From: Rhodococcoides corynebacterioides NBRC 14404
GTDB lineage: Bacteria; Actinomycetota; Actinomycetes; Mycobacteriales; Mycobacteriaceae
DNA: 64,000 nt
Reading direction: 5' to 3'
Assembly: GCF_001894765.1 (NCBI RefSeq)
Contig: NZ_BCWV01000004.1
Coordinates: forward strand, 434,001 to 498,000
This document shows, piece after piece, positions 27,972 through 36,405 of the stretch. A program made the position numbers and the translations under genes. Every line of letters starts with the position of its first letter. The first letter of the stretch is position 1. The notes under the pieces were generated by a model. It had not been told where the DNA came from and searched no databases. It saw only the letters and a list, made by a program, of their open reading frames with translations.

Positions 27972-28530
27972 CACGGACGGTGCACCGGCCGCCTCGCGGT
28001 CCACGCCGCGATGACCGGCCGCACGCAGTCCGTCGCCAGCCACGACAGTGCGGCCGCACTGCTGCGTCTGCCGGTGCTCGCTCCGCGCCGCGATCGGGTG
28101 CACGTCACCGTCGACGGTCGCGGCGGCGGGAAGACCACGGTGTCGACGGTCGAACACCGGGTGCCGTTGTCCGAGGTCGACGTGATCGTGGTCGACGGCG
28201 TCCGCGTGACCACACCGGCCCGCACCGCCCTCGACCTCGCCTGCGTTCGGCCGGCCGTGCACGGACTGTGCGCGGTCGAGTCGTCGCTCCGACTCGGCGC
28301 CGTGGACGTACCGGGCGTTCTCGAGCGAATGGGGCGCCGCCACGGGATCGAGCTCGCGCGCCGCGCGGTGGCGCGGGCCAGTCCGCTCACCGAGAGCCTC
28401 GGCGAGTCCTTCTCCCGCGCACTGTCCTCGGCTGGCCCGACATACCGGAGCCCCGCCTGCAACACGCGTTCCACGACGAGCACGGACGGTTCGTGGCCCG
28501 CACACGCAGGAACCGCCCGCGGAAGCCGGA
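27972..28530 (+). pseudogene. Broken DUF559-type / AbiEi-like protein gene
   Basis: A frame from about 27972 encodes SVASHDSAAALLRLPVL, a V-H-V-T-V-D-G segment, VDGVRVTTPARTALDLAC and LGESFSRAL, all typical of the middle of actinobacterial DUF559/AbiEi-like proteins. Near 28426 the homology shifts frame: GWPDIPEPRLQHAFHDEHG continues in the next phase, as if TC were duplicated or one base lost. The N-terminal winged-helix part is missing, replaced by the 30-bp repeats, and the C-terminal nuclease-like part is cut short at the lepA end. No intact product is possible. Confidence 0.65.
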
Positions 28531-30372
28531 CTACTTCTTCGGCTTGTCCGACGCCGCGTCCGAGGACAGCGCGGCCACGAACGCCTCTTGAGGGACGTCC
28601 ACGCGACCGATGGTCTTCATGCGCTTCTTGCCCTCCTTCTGCTTCTCGAGCAGCTTGCGCTTGCGGCTGATGTCGCCGCCGTAGCACTTGGCCAGCACGT
28701 CCTTGCGGATGGCGCGGATGTTCTCGCGGGAGATGATCTTCGAGCCGATGGCCGCCTGGATGGGCACCTCGAACTGCTGGCGCGGAATGAGGTCCTTGAG
28801 CTTGCCGGTCATCTTGTTGCCGTAGGCAGCGGCGGCGTCCTTGTGCACGATGGCGCTGAACGCGTCGACGGCCTCGCCCTGCAGCAGGATGTCCACCTTG
28901 ACCAGAGCAGCGGCCTGCTCGCCGGACTCCTCGTAGTCGAGCGAGGCGTAGCCACGGGTGCGGGACTTCAGCGAGTCGAAGAAGTCGAAGATGATCTCCG
29001 CCATCGGCATCGTGTACCGCATCTCGACGCGCGTCTCCGACAGGTAGTCCATGCCCCCGAGCTCACCGCGACGGCTCTGGCAGAGCTCCATGATCGAGCC
29101 GATGAACTCGCTCGGCGAGATGATCGTGCACTTGACGATCGGCTCGAAGATGTTGCGCGCCTTGCCTTCCGGCCAGTACGACGGGTTGGTGACGACGTGC
29201 TCGCTGCCGTCCTCGAGCTCCACGCGGTAGACCACGTTGGGCGAGGTGGAGATGAGGTCGAGTCCGAACTCGCGCTCGAGCCGCTCGCGCGTGATCTCCA
29301 TGTGCAGCAGACCCAGGAACCCGCAGCGGAACCCGAACCCGAGCGCCACCGACGTTTCCGGCTCGTAGGTCAGAGCGGCGTCGTTGAGCTGCAGCTTGTC
29401 CAGCGCGTCCCGCAGGTTGGGGTAGTCGGACCCGTCCACCGGGTAGAGCCCGGAATAGACCATCGGACGCGGTTCGCGGTACCCGGTCAGCGGGTCGGTC
29501 GCGCCGTGCCGGGCGGTGGTGACGGTGTCACCGACCTTCGACATGCGCACGTCCTTGACGCCTGTGATGAGGTAGCCCACCTCACCGACGCCGAGACCCG
29601 TCGTCGCCTTCGGCTCGGGCGAGACGATGCCGACCTCGAGCAGTTCGTGCGTCGACCCCGTCGACATCATCTTGACCTTCTCGCGCGGCACGACGCGGCC
29701 GTCGACGACGCGCACGTAGGTGACGACGCCGCGATAGGTGTCGTAGACCGAGTCGAAGATCATCGCTCGCGCCGGACCGTCGGCGTCGCCCACCGGGGCG
29801 GGCACGCGCTGGACGACCCGATCGAGCAGGGCCTCGACACCCTCGCCGGTCTTGCCGGAGACGCGCAGCACGTCGTCGGCCTCGCAGCCGACGATGTGGG
29901 CGATCTCGGCGGCGTAGCGATCCGGATCGGCGGCGGGCAGGTCGATCTTGTTCAGGACCGGGATGATCTCCAGATCCTTGTCCAGCGCCAGGTACAGGTT
30001 GGCCAGGGTCTGCGCCTCGATGCCCTGCGCGGCGTCGACCAGCAGAACCGCACCCTCGCACGCTTCGAGCGCACGCGACACCTCGTAGGTGAAGTCGACG
30101 TGGCCGGGCGTGTCGATGAGGTGCAGCACGTGCTCGGTGTCGCCGACCTTCCACGGCAGACGCACGTTCTGCGCCTTGATGGTGATGCCGCGTTCGCGCT
30201 CGATGTCCATGCGGTCGAGGTACTGGGCACGCATGGACCGGTCGTCGATCACGCCCGTCAGCTGCAGCATCCGGTCCGCCAACGTCGACTTGCCGTGGTC
30301 GATGTGAGCGATGATGCAGAAGTTGCGGATGCGGGCGGGATCCGTGAACGTCGTGTCCGAGAAACTGGCGAT
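28531..30372 (-). CDS. lepA: Elongation factor 4 (LepA), apparent AUC start
   Basis: This ribosomal back-translocase GTPase of 613 residues has G1 AHIDHGKST (about 22-30), GITIKAQ, G3 DTPGHVDF, G4 NKID, the elongation-factor domains and the LepA C-terminal domain ([19 protein letters not shown]). An in-frame TAG lies at 30384-30382. Between it and the P-loop no ATG, GTG or TTG occurs; the first canonical codon is TTG inside the P-loop end, then ATG 30282. An AGGAG (30383-30379) is followed by six bases and ATC 30372, giving M-A-S-F-S-D-T-T-F, which aligns with other LepA N termini. I therefore place the start at ATC. A sequence error is the main alternative. Confidence 0.9.
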   Translation of the reverse strand: MASFSDTTFTDPARIRNFCIIAHIDHGKSTLADRMLQLTGVIDDRSMRAQYLDRMDIERERGITIKAQNVRLPWKVGDTEHVLHLIDTPGHVDFTYEVSRALEACEGAVLLVDAAQGIEAQTLANLYLALDKDLEIIPVLNKIDLPAADPDRYAAEIAHIVGCEADDVLRVSGKTGEGVEALLDRVVQRVPAPVGDADGPARAMIFDSVYDTYRGVVTYVRVVDGRVVPREKVKMMSTGSTHELLEVGIVSPEPKATTGLGVGEVGYLITGVKDVRMSKVGDTVTTARHGATDPLTGYREPRPMVYSGLYPVDGSDYPNLRDALDKLQLNDAALTYEPETSVALGFGFRCGFLGLLHMEITRERLEREFGLDLISTSPNVVYRVELEDGSEHVVTNPSYWPEGKARNIFEPIVKCTIISPSEFIGSIMELCQSRRGELGGMDYLSETRVEMRYTMPMAEIIFDFFDSLKSRTRGYASLDYEESGEQAAALVKVDILLQGEAVDAFSAIVHKDAAAAYGNKMTGKLKDLIPRQQFEVPIQAAIGSKIISRENIRAIRKDVLAKCYGGDISRKRKLLEKQKEGKKRMKTIGRVDVPQEAFVAALSSDAASDKPKK

Positions 30373-30487
30373 GGGGAACTCCTAAGACGAGCGTGATCCG
30401 CAGGTGGCGGACGGCGCACCGCCCAGAATATCCGCAGTACGCCCCGCGGCGGACGTCGGTGGTCACCGATGCCCGCCGCGAGCCGAC

Positions 30488-30556
30488 TCAGGCCGGCGCG
30501 GCCGTCACGATCAGGCCGGCGCGGCCGTCACGATCAGGCCGGCGCGGCCGCTGTGG
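30488..30556. repeat. 23-bp tandem repeats spanning the stop of the siderophore-binding gene
   Basis: Two exact copies (30488-30510, 30511-30533) of a unit beginning TCAGGCCGGCGCGGCCGTCA lie just beyond the stop codon, and a third, diverging after 17 bp, begins with the stop codon itself (30534-30536) and covers the last CDS codons. Thus the CDS end was duplicated outward into the spacer before lepA. Nothing else is evident in 30373-30533. Confidence 0.85.
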
Positions 30557-31562
30557 CCGGCCCGTCCCCGGCCAGCGCCGACGACAGCGCCGGCACGAGC
30601 GCGTCGAGCAGATACGGCAGCGACAGCGGCGAGGTGAAGTAGATGGCCCCGGCGACGACGCCGTCGGTGAAGACCACCCGCTTCTCGCGGACCTCCTGCA
30701 GCGACGCGTACACCGGATCGGCTTCGAGCGCGGTGCGGTCGTCCGCGTTCTCCGTGCCCCAGATCAGGACGTCGGCGGCGTCGAGGACGGACAGGTTCTC
30801 GAGCGGGATGGAGGCCTGAGCGTCCTGCGCGGTGACGAACGCGTCGAGTTCGTCCGGGATGGTGAGGCCGAGCGAGGTGAGGAAGTCGGTGCTCAGTCCG
30901 TCCTGGTAGGCGATGGCGTTACCGTCGTAGAACGCGTTCTGCAGGAACACCGCCTTCGTGTCCGCGAACTCGGGGTGCTGCGCGGCGGCCTCGCGGTAAC
31001 GCTCCTGCACGCCGCGGACCAGCGCGTCGGCCTCCTCCGGCTTGCCGACGGCGGCGCCGATCGTCCGCACCTGTCGATCCCACGGCTCGAAGTACGGCGA
31101 GTCGGGATCGCTGTGCGCGATGGTGGGCGCGATGGCGCTCAGGCGCGCGTAGTCGTCGGCGCTCATGCCGGCGTTGGTGCCGATAATGAGGTCCGGCTCG
31201 AGCGCGGTCACCTTCTCGAACTCGATGCCGTCCACCTGGCTCAGCACCTCGGGCGTGGCGTCCCCGAGCAGGTCCTGCGCCCACGGCCACGTGGCGTAGG
31301 GCTGATCGCCGTACCACTCGGTCACGCCGACCGGCACGATTCCGAGCGCGAGCAGGGTGTCCTGCTCGGTCAGCCCCACCGACACCACACGCTGCGGGTT
31401 CGTCGGGACCACCGTGTCACCGAACGCGTGCGTCACCGTCGTCTCCCCCACCGCGTCGTCCGAGTCGCCGGACGAGCAGCCCGTCAGGACGAGCAGGGCC
31501 GCGGCCGCGACGGCCACGAGCACTCGACCCCGTCGCCGCGGTCGATGGTCGGTCGTTCTCAT
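30534..31562 (-). CDS. Iron-siderophore ABC transporter substrate-binding lipoprotein
   Basis: This 342-residue class III (FecB/FepB-like) binding protein has a lipoprotein signal: R-P-R-R-R-G-R, hydrophobic VAVAAAALLVL and lipobox L-T-G-C about residue 29. The mature protein has PQRVVSVGLTEQDTLLALGI, a central helix and the C-terminal lobe (DVLIWGTENADD). It would deliver ferric siderophore to a permease not present in this window. It starts at ATG 31562 after GAGGGAGAG. A near-consensus IdeR/DtxR box lies 39 bp upstream, so iron repression is expected. The last codons sit in a tandem repeat. Confidence 0.9.
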   Translation of the reverse strand: MRTTDHRPRRRGRVLVAVAAAALLVLTGCSSGDSDDAVGETTVTHAFGDTVVPTNPQRVVSVGLTEQDTLLALGIVPVGVTEWYGDQPYATWPWAQDLLGDATPEVLSQVDGIEFEKVTALEPDLIIGTNAGMSADDYARLSAIAPTIAHSDPDSPYFEPWDRQVRTIGAAVGKPEEADALVRGVQERYREAAAQHPEFADTKAVFLQNAFYDGNAIAYQDGLSTDFLTSLGLTIPDELDAFVTAQDAQASIPLENLSVLDAADVLIWGTENADDRTALEADPVYASLQEVREKRVVFTDGVVAGAIYFTSPLSLPYLLDALVPALSSALAGDGPATAAAPA

Positions 31563-31600
31563 CGTCTCTCCCTCGATCGCCCGGATCGTCCGGGACGGAG

Positions 31601-31619
31601 TTAGGGTAGCCGAACCTAA
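31601..31619. promoter_or_regulatory. IdeR/DtxR iron box
   Basis: TTAGGGTAGCCGAACCTAA matches the 19-bp IdeR consensus (TTAGGTTAGGCTAACCTAA) at 16 positions, including both outer half-site ends. It lies between the divergent siderophore-binding gene and the PemK-like gene and overlaps the likely core promoter of the former, consistent with Fe-IdeR repression. Confidence 0.8.
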
Positions 31620-31653
31620 CCTCTCGTGGGTGAGTCACGATCGCCGGACTCGG

Positions 31654-31659
31654 TAATCT
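31654..31659 (+). promoter_or_regulatory. Probable -10 for a leaderless PemK-like mRNA
   Basis: TAATCT is followed by exactly 7 bases and then the ATG at 31667, with no ribosome binding site between. The transcript is therefore expected to be leaderless. Confidence 0.5.
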
Positions 31660-31666
31660 GGTCCCC

Positions 31667-32224
31667 ATGCCAACGCTGGGACAGATCGGGAAGAAGCTGG
31701 GCCGCCTCGCCGTCGCGGAAGGGCCGCGCCTGTTCCGTCAGTTGCAGCGATCCGGCGCCCTCGACCGCGTTCAGGAACAACTCGCGGGCCGCCGCACGAC
31801 CGCGCCGTCCGCACCCGCCGGGCGTCCGGTGAGCACCACGTCCGCCCCGACGGCGGCGCGGGCCCGCCGCATCGAGTACGCCCCCGCACTCGACGGTGCC
31901 GCGGACCCGGGCGAGATCGTGTGGACCTGGGTCGCCTACGAGGAGGACCCGTCGCAGGGCAAGGATCGGCCGGTCCTCGTCGTCGGCCGCGACGGCGGAA
32001 CGCTGCTCGGCCTCATGCTCTCGAGCAAGAACCACGACGGCGACCGTGACTGGCTCGCCGTCGGGTCCGGCCCCTGGGATGCACAGGGTCGACCCAGCTG
32101 GCTGCGTCTGGATCGCGTCCTCGACGTGCCCGAGGCCGGCATCCGCCGCGAGGGCGCGATCTTCCCGCGCGAGAAGTTCGACACCGTCGCGTCTCGGCTG
32201 AAGTCGGACTTCGCCTGGCACTGA
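31667..32224 (+). CDS. PemK/MazF-like protein (orphan)
   Basis: This 185-residue protein has a PemK/MazF-like beta-barrel in its C-terminal two thirds: GEIVWTWVAYEEDPSQGKDRPVLVVGRD, read in two parts (GEIVWTWVAYEED and KDRPVLVVGRD), then LGLMLSSKNH and W-L-R-L-D-R-V-L. The N-terminal 60 residues (IGKKLGRLAVAEGPRLFRQL) are helical then low-complexity, unlike classical MazF toxins. No antitoxin gene is adjacent, and the gene matches the conserved mycobacterial Rv2405, so a housekeeping RNA-related role is as likely as toxicity. It ends 6 bp from the convergent transglutaminase-like gene. Confidence 0.78.
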   Translation: MPTLGQIGKKLGRLAVAEGPRLFRQLQRSGALDRVQEQLAGRRTTAPSAPAGRPVSTTSAPTAARARRIEYAPALDGAADPGEIVWTWVAYEEDPSQGKDRPVLVVGRDGGTLLGLMLSSKNHDGDRDWLAVGSGPWDAQGRPSWLRLDRVLDVPEAGIRREGAIFPREKFDTVASRLKSDFAWH

Positions 32225-32230
32225 CCCCGG

Positions 32231-33073
32231 TCAGGCGAGCCGGGTGATCTCCACGACCACGTCCAGCTCGGTGGAACCGCCGCCGGAGAAGATGCCCTTG
32301 AGCGGCGGCACGTCCGCGTAGTCGCGGCCGATTCCCACCGAGACGTGCTGTTCTCGCACCGGCACGGCGTTGGTCGGGTCGTAGCCCCACCACGATCCCG
32401 TCCAGGCCTCCACCCACGCGTGGGACTGCCCTTCCACCGACTCGCCCACCACCGCGTCGGCGGTCGGGTGGAGGTACCCGGACACGTACCGCGCCGGAAT
32501 CCCGATGCTGCGCAGCATGAGCAGGGTCAGGTGGGCATAGTCCTGGCAGACGCCCTTCTTCTCCGCGTACGCCTCGACGGCGGAGGTGTGCACGCCCGTG
32601 GTGCCGGGGACGTAGGCCATCTCGGCGTGGACCCACTCGGCCACCGCCGTCACGGCCTCGTAGGGCGTGCGGTCCTTGGCCAGTTTCTTCGCGACGGACG
32701 CCAACTGACGGTTGGCGGGCACGTAGGTGCTGGTGCCGAGGAGTTCGTCGAACCGGTCGGTCACCGAGTCCGCGTGCAGTTCGCCCCACTCCGAGGGTTC
32801 CGCAGGCGGGGTGAAGGCGTCGGTCTCGACGACCGAGGAGCCCACCACCTCGAGCGACGTGTGCGGGGCGTGCAGGTCGAACGCCGTGACCGCGGTCCCC
32901 CAGTAGTCCGTGTAGCGGTAGGAACGCGTCGCAGGGTCGGTCTCGACGCGATTCAGGATGACGTTCTGGCGGTTGTCGCTCCGCGGCGTCAGACGCGCCT
33001 CGTTGTACGACGACGTCACCGGGGCGTCGTAGTTGTAGCCCGTGGTGTGCACCACGCGCAATCGCCAGCTCAC
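32231..33073 (-). CDS. Transglutaminase-like cysteine protease/amidase
   Basis: This 280-residue protein has an N-terminal bacterial transglutaminase-like domain (WRLRVVHTTGYNYDAPVTSS) and a core with catalytic Cys in KKGVCQDYAHL, His in GQSHAWVEAW and Asp in GYDPTNAVPV. The triad is intact. It is the third gene of a conserved operon with a circularly permuted ATP-grasp and an alpha-E protein (Rv2411c-Rv2409c in mycobacteria), which has been predicted to make and trim a peptide-like amide. It starts at GTG 33073, overlapping the alpha-E stop. Confidence 0.9.
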   Translation of the reverse strand: MSWRLRVVHTTGYNYDAPVTSSYNEARLTPRSDNRQNVILNRVETDPATRSYRYTDYWGTAVTAFDLHAPHTSLEVVGSSVVETDAFTPPAEPSEWGELHADSVTDRFDELLGTSTYVPANRQLASVAKKLAKDRTPYEAVTAVAEWVHAEMAYVPGTTGVHTSAVEAYAEKKGVCQDYAHLTLLMLRSIGIPARYVSGYLHPTADAVVGESVEGQSHAWVEAWTGSWWGYDPTNAVPVREQHVSVGIGRDYADVPPLKGIFSGGGSTELDVVVEITRLA

Positions 33074-34041
33074 AGCTCTCCCTCCACCTGCGCGACGTCC
33101 GTACGCGCTCCGGCATCCGTCCACGCCACCCAGGGCGCCGCGTGGAAGTACTGCGTCGAGATCGCATCGCCGACGTCGCTGCACACGGACTGCAACGCCA
33201 TCAGTCGATCCTGCAGGTCCTCGAGCAGGGCTCCCGGCTGCAGGAACTCGAGCTCGCTGCGGGCCCGACCGAGCAGTCGCTGCGCCTCCGCGGTGGAGCC
33301 CACGCGACTGTCCGGGCGGTGGTCGAGCTCGTCGAGCGACGCCTCCGCCTGGCTCAGCGCGTAGAAGATCGACCGCGGGAACAGTCGATCGAGGACCATG
33401 AACTCCAGTACCCGCTGGGCGTCCAACGCGCCCCGGTAGGTCCGCAGGTAGGTGTCGTGCGCCCCGGCCGACCGCAGCACCGTGACCCAGGCCGGCGACG
33501 AGGGCCGGTCACCGGCGCGCGCGAGCAGGAGTCGGACCGTCATGTCCACCCGTTCGACGGACCTCCCCAGCAGGAGGAAGCGGTAGCCGTCGTCGCGGCT
33601 GAGCGTGGAGTCCGCCAGGCCGGCGAACATCGCGGCCCGCTCCTCGATGAAGCTGAAGAACTCGTGCGGCCCCAGTCGCTTCGACGCGCGGATGCGATCG
33701 TTCAGTGCGTTGTAGGTGGTGTTCAGACACTCCCACATCTCGCTGGACGTGACTTCCCGTGCGCCGCGGGCGTTCTCGCGAGCACTCGACAGCGAGTCGA
33801 CGATCGACCCCGTCCCGTTGCGCGAGAAGGCGACCAGTTCGGTCAGCGACCAGACGTCGAGTCGCTCACTGGGGAGCTCGAAACCCAACACGCGCAACAA
33901 CACTCGTGACGCGTGGTCGGGATCGACGGTGGCATCCTCGAGCAGCTGATGCACCGTCACGTCGAGAATGCGAGCCGTGTCGTCGGCCCGCTCGACGTAG
34001 CGCCCGATCCAGTACAGCGATTCCGCGTTGCGAGCCAACAT
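33070..34041 (-). CDS. Alpha-E domain protein
   Basis: This 323-residue all-helical protein begins MLARNAESLYWIGRYVERAD, the family hallmark, and is helical throughout, with RDDGYRFLLLGRSVERVDMTVR as a second conserved block read in parts. The biochemical role of alpha-E proteins is not known; they occur almost always with circularly permuted ATP-grasp and transglutaminase-like proteins. The ATG at 34041 shares a base with the ATP-grasp stop, and its own stop overlaps the next start, so the three are tightly coupled. Confidence 0.9.
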   Translation of the reverse strand: MLARNAESLYWIGRYVERADDTARILDVTVHQLLEDATVDPDHASRVLLRVLGFELPSERLDVWSLTELVAFSRNGTGSIVDSLSSARENARGAREVTSSEMWECLNTTYNALNDRIRASKRLGPHEFFSFIEERAAMFAGLADSTLSRDDGYRFLLLGRSVERVDMTVRLLLARAGDRPSSPAWVTVLRSAGAHDTYLRTYRGALDAQRVLEFMVLDRLFPRSIFYALSQAEASLDELDHRPDSRVGSTAEAQRLLGRARSELEFLQPGALLEDLQDRLMALQSVCSDVGDAISTQYFHAAPWVAWTDAGARTDVAQVEGEL

Positions 34042-35756
34042 CACTCGGCCCCCGTTCCGGTGGTGTCGATGCGCCCCTGCTGCTGCTGTTGGATCTGCGA
34101 CGACGTCAGCTCGGGGCCCTGCGGCGCGGTCGGTGACGACGGCGGCTCGCTCACGATCTCCTGCCCGCCGAGTTCCCGTTCCTCCGAGGAACTCCGGCTC
34201 GCGAGGACCCAGGTGTCCTTGCTGCCGCCGCCCTGGCTGGAGTTCACCACCAGCGAGCCCTCGGGCAGCGCGACACGGGTCAGTCCACCGGGCAGCACCC
34301 ACACGTCGTCGCCGTCGTTGACCGCGAAGGGCCGCAGGTCCACGTGACGGGGCACGAGCTGATCGCCGATCTTGGTGGGCACCGTCGACAGTTGCACCAC
34401 CGGCTGAGCGATCCACCCCCGCGGATCGGCCTTGATCTTGCGCGAGATCGCGTTCAGTTCCTTCGGACTGGCGTCGGGACCGAAGACGATGCCGTAGCCG
34501 CCGGAGCCCTCGACCGGCTTGATGACCAACTCGTCCACGCGATCGAGGACTTCCTCGCACTCCTCCGGGAGCCAGCACCGGTAGGTGTCGACGTTGGCCA
34601 ACAGCGGCTTCTCGTGCAGGTAGTACTCGATGATCGTGGGCACGTACGTGTAGGTGAGCTTGTCGTCGCCGACGCCGTTGCCCACCGCGCTCGAGATGAC
34701 GACGTTGCCCGCGCGCGCGGCGTTGACGAGCCCGGCCACCCCCAACACCGAGTCGGGCCGGAACTGCATCGGGTCCAGGTAGTCGTCGTCGATGCGGCGG
34801 TAGATGACGTCGACCTGACGCTCGCCCTCGGTGGTCCGCATGTAGACCACGTTGTCGCGACAGAAGAGGTCTCGGCCCTCGACGAGCTCCACGCCCATCA
34901 ACCGGGCGAGCAGCGAGTGCTCGAAGTACGCGGAATTGGCGACGCCCGGGGTCAGGACGACGACGGCCGGGTCGGCCTCGTTGATCGCCGCCGCCGCACG
35001 CAGGGCGCGGAGCAGATGGGTCGCGTAGTCGCCGACCGCGCGGACGCGGTGGCTGGCGAACAGGTCGGGGAAGACCCGCGCCATGGTGCGGCGGTTCTCC
35101 ATGACGTAGCTGACGCCCGACGGCGAGCGCAGGTTGTCCTCGAGCACCCGGAACGTGCCCTCGGCGTCGCGCACGAGGTCGATGCCGGCGACGTGGATGC
35201 GGACCCCGTTGGGCGGCACGATGCCGAACGCCTCGCGGTGGAAGTGCTCGCAGGAGGTCACCAGCCGCTTGGGCACCACCCCGTCACGCAGGATCTCCTG
35301 GTCGCCGTAGATGTCCGCGAGGAACATCTCGAGCGCCTTCACGCGCTGGGTGATGCCGCGTTCGAGCTTGTTCCACTCGGCCGCGGCGATGACGCGGGGC
35401 ACCAGGTCCAGCGGGAAGGGCCGCTCCTGGCCGGACAGCGAGAACGTGATGCCCTGGTCGACGAAGGCGCGGCCGAGCGCGTCCGACCGTGCCGCGAGTT
35501 CACCGGCGTCCGACGGAGCCAGCGCCTTGTGGATGCCCTTGTACGGTCCGCGCAGACCACCGTCACCGTCGAACATCTCGTCGAACGCGAGGCCGTAGCG
35601 GCCGATGTCGCTGTAGCCACCGAACACCCCGTCGGTCGTCGACGTGCGCGCGGTCGACCGGGACGACCGTGCTGTCGACTTCTGCGACTGCGCGGATTTC
35701 TGCGTCGTCTTCGCCGGCTTGTCCGGCTTCTCCGTCGCGGTGGACCGTGGGCTCAT
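34041..35756 (-). CDS. Circularly permuted ATP-grasp type 2 protein
   Basis: This 571-residue predicted carboxylate-amine ligase heads the operon. After a Ser/Thr/Lys-rich 42-residue N terminus it has DGVFGGYSDIGRYGLAFDEM, VLEDNLRSPSGVSYVMENR, read in part, and the ATP-grasp core with KPVEGSGGYGIVFG and VDLRPFAV. ATP-grasp ligases form acyl-phosphate intermediates to make amide bonds; the substrate is unknown. The C-terminal 45 residues are hydrophilic and Gln-rich (SQIQQQQQG). I chose ATG 35756; an upstream in-frame start would add a tail with no homology. Confidence 0.88.
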   Translation of the reverse strand: MSPRSTATEKPDKPAKTTQKSAQSQKSTARSSRSTARTSTTDGVFGGYSDIGRYGLAFDEMFDGDGGLRGPYKGIHKALAPSDAGELAARSDALGRAFVDQGITFSLSGQERPFPLDLVPRVIAAAEWNKLERGITQRVKALEMFLADIYGDQEILRDGVVPKRLVTSCEHFHREAFGIVPPNGVRIHVAGIDLVRDAEGTFRVLEDNLRSPSGVSYVMENRRTMARVFPDLFASHRVRAVGDYATHLLRALRAAAAINEADPAVVVLTPGVANSAYFEHSLLARLMGVELVEGRDLFCRDNVVYMRTTEGERQVDVIYRRIDDDYLDPMQFRPDSVLGVAGLVNAARAGNVVISSAVGNGVGDDKLTYTYVPTIIEYYLHEKPLLANVDTYRCWLPEECEEVLDRVDELVIKPVEGSGGYGIVFGPDASPKELNAISRKIKADPRGWIAQPVVQLSTVPTKIGDQLVPRHVDLRPFAVNDGDDVWVLPGGLTRVALPEGSLVVNSSQGGGSKDTWVLASRSSSEERELGGQEIVSEPPSSPTAPQGPELTSSQIQQQQQGRIDTTGTGAE

Positions 35757-35874
35757 GGCGTCATGGTGCCTCACCGGGTGCGTCCTGGCACGGGGGACAC
35801 GACAATTACCCTCGGTCACAACAGCCTCGGCCGTCACACGCGTCGCGCGGCGGCGTCCCGGGGCGGCGGGCGAA

Positions 35875-35903
35875 TTGGGTTCACCGACCGTCGCTGGTAG
35901 TCT
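35875..35903 (+). promoter_or_regulatory. Promoter of rpsT
   Basis: TTGGGT (35875-35880) and TAGTCT (35898-35903) are separated by 17 bp upstream of rpsT. This predicts an mRNA leader of about 120 nt. Confidence 0.55.
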
Positions 35904-35917
35904 CGACCGTCGGGCGT

Positions 35918-35936
35918 GGGCACGTCATTCGTGCCC
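35918..35936 (+). promoter_or_regulatory. Hairpin in the rpsT 5' leader
   Basis: GGGCACG and CGTGCCC pair perfectly (7 bp) around a TCATT loop, just downstream of the predicted transcription start and about 95 nt before the rpsT GTG. It could stabilise the leader or serve in regulation by a ribosomal protein; this is inference. The remainder of the 35757-36030 spacer shows nothing else distinct. Confidence 0.5.
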
Positions 35937-36030
35937 GCCGCATGCTTAGCACGAGCACAGCACGTCACGGCCAGGATCGTTCCCCGGAGCCAGCCGTCCC
36001 GGACCGAGAAGAAGCGAAGGATATTTCAGC

Positions 36031-36291
36031 GTGGCCAACATCAAGTCCCAGGTGAAGCGCATTGCCACCAACGAGCGTCAGCGTCTGCGCAACCAGTCGG
36101 TGAAGTCGTCGCTGCGCACCGCCGTTCGGTCGTTCCGTGAGGCGGCTGCTGCCGGCGACAAGAACAAGGCGGAGACCCTCCTGCATGCGACCAGCCGTCA
36201 GCTCGACAAGGCTGCCAGCAAGGGCGTCATCCACAAGAACCAGGCCGCCAACAAGAAGTCGGCGCTGTCCCAGGCCTTCAACAAGCTCTGA
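36031..36291 (+). CDS. rpsT: 30S ribosomal protein S20
   Basis: This 86-residue basic protein binds 16S rRNA early in 30S assembly. It begins [20 protein letters not shown] and has the usual three-helix composition and K-N-Q-A-A-N-K-K-S motif. It starts at GTG 36031; the upstream AAGGA provides the ribosome site. It is transcribed alone and converges on holA. Confidence 0.97.
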   Translation: MANIKSQVKRIATNERQRLRNQSVKSSLRTAVRSFREAAAAGDKNKAETLLHATSRQLDKAASKGVIHKNQAANKKSALSQAFNKL

Positions 36292-36385
36292 TTCGCGCCA
36301 CGGTCCGCTCTCCTTTGGGAGCGACGAGCCGTGCCGTGCCTGCCTCACCCCGGTCGCCCTCGGCGGCCGGGGTGTCGTACGTTCT

Positions 36386-36404
36386 CCGGCCGAACGTCGG
36401 CCGG
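36386..36404. terminator. Bidirectional terminator between rpsT and holA
   Basis: CCGGCCGA pairs with TCGGCCGG perfectly around an ACG loop. It ends 2 bp before the holA stop and 95 bp after the rpsT stop, so it suits both convergent genes. A weaker stem (CGCTCT with GGAGCG, about 36307-36324) lies nearer rpsT. Confidence 0.65.
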
Positions 36405-36405
36405 C

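Noticed and set aside
28531..30282. lepA starting at ATG 30282
   Set aside because: It would lack the P-loop needed for GTP binding, while clear LepA coding continues upstream to 30372.
31667..32224. Active PemK/MazF toxin-antitoxin module
   Set aside because: No antitoxin gene is found on either side, and the gene is a conserved backbone member with an unusual N-terminal extension.
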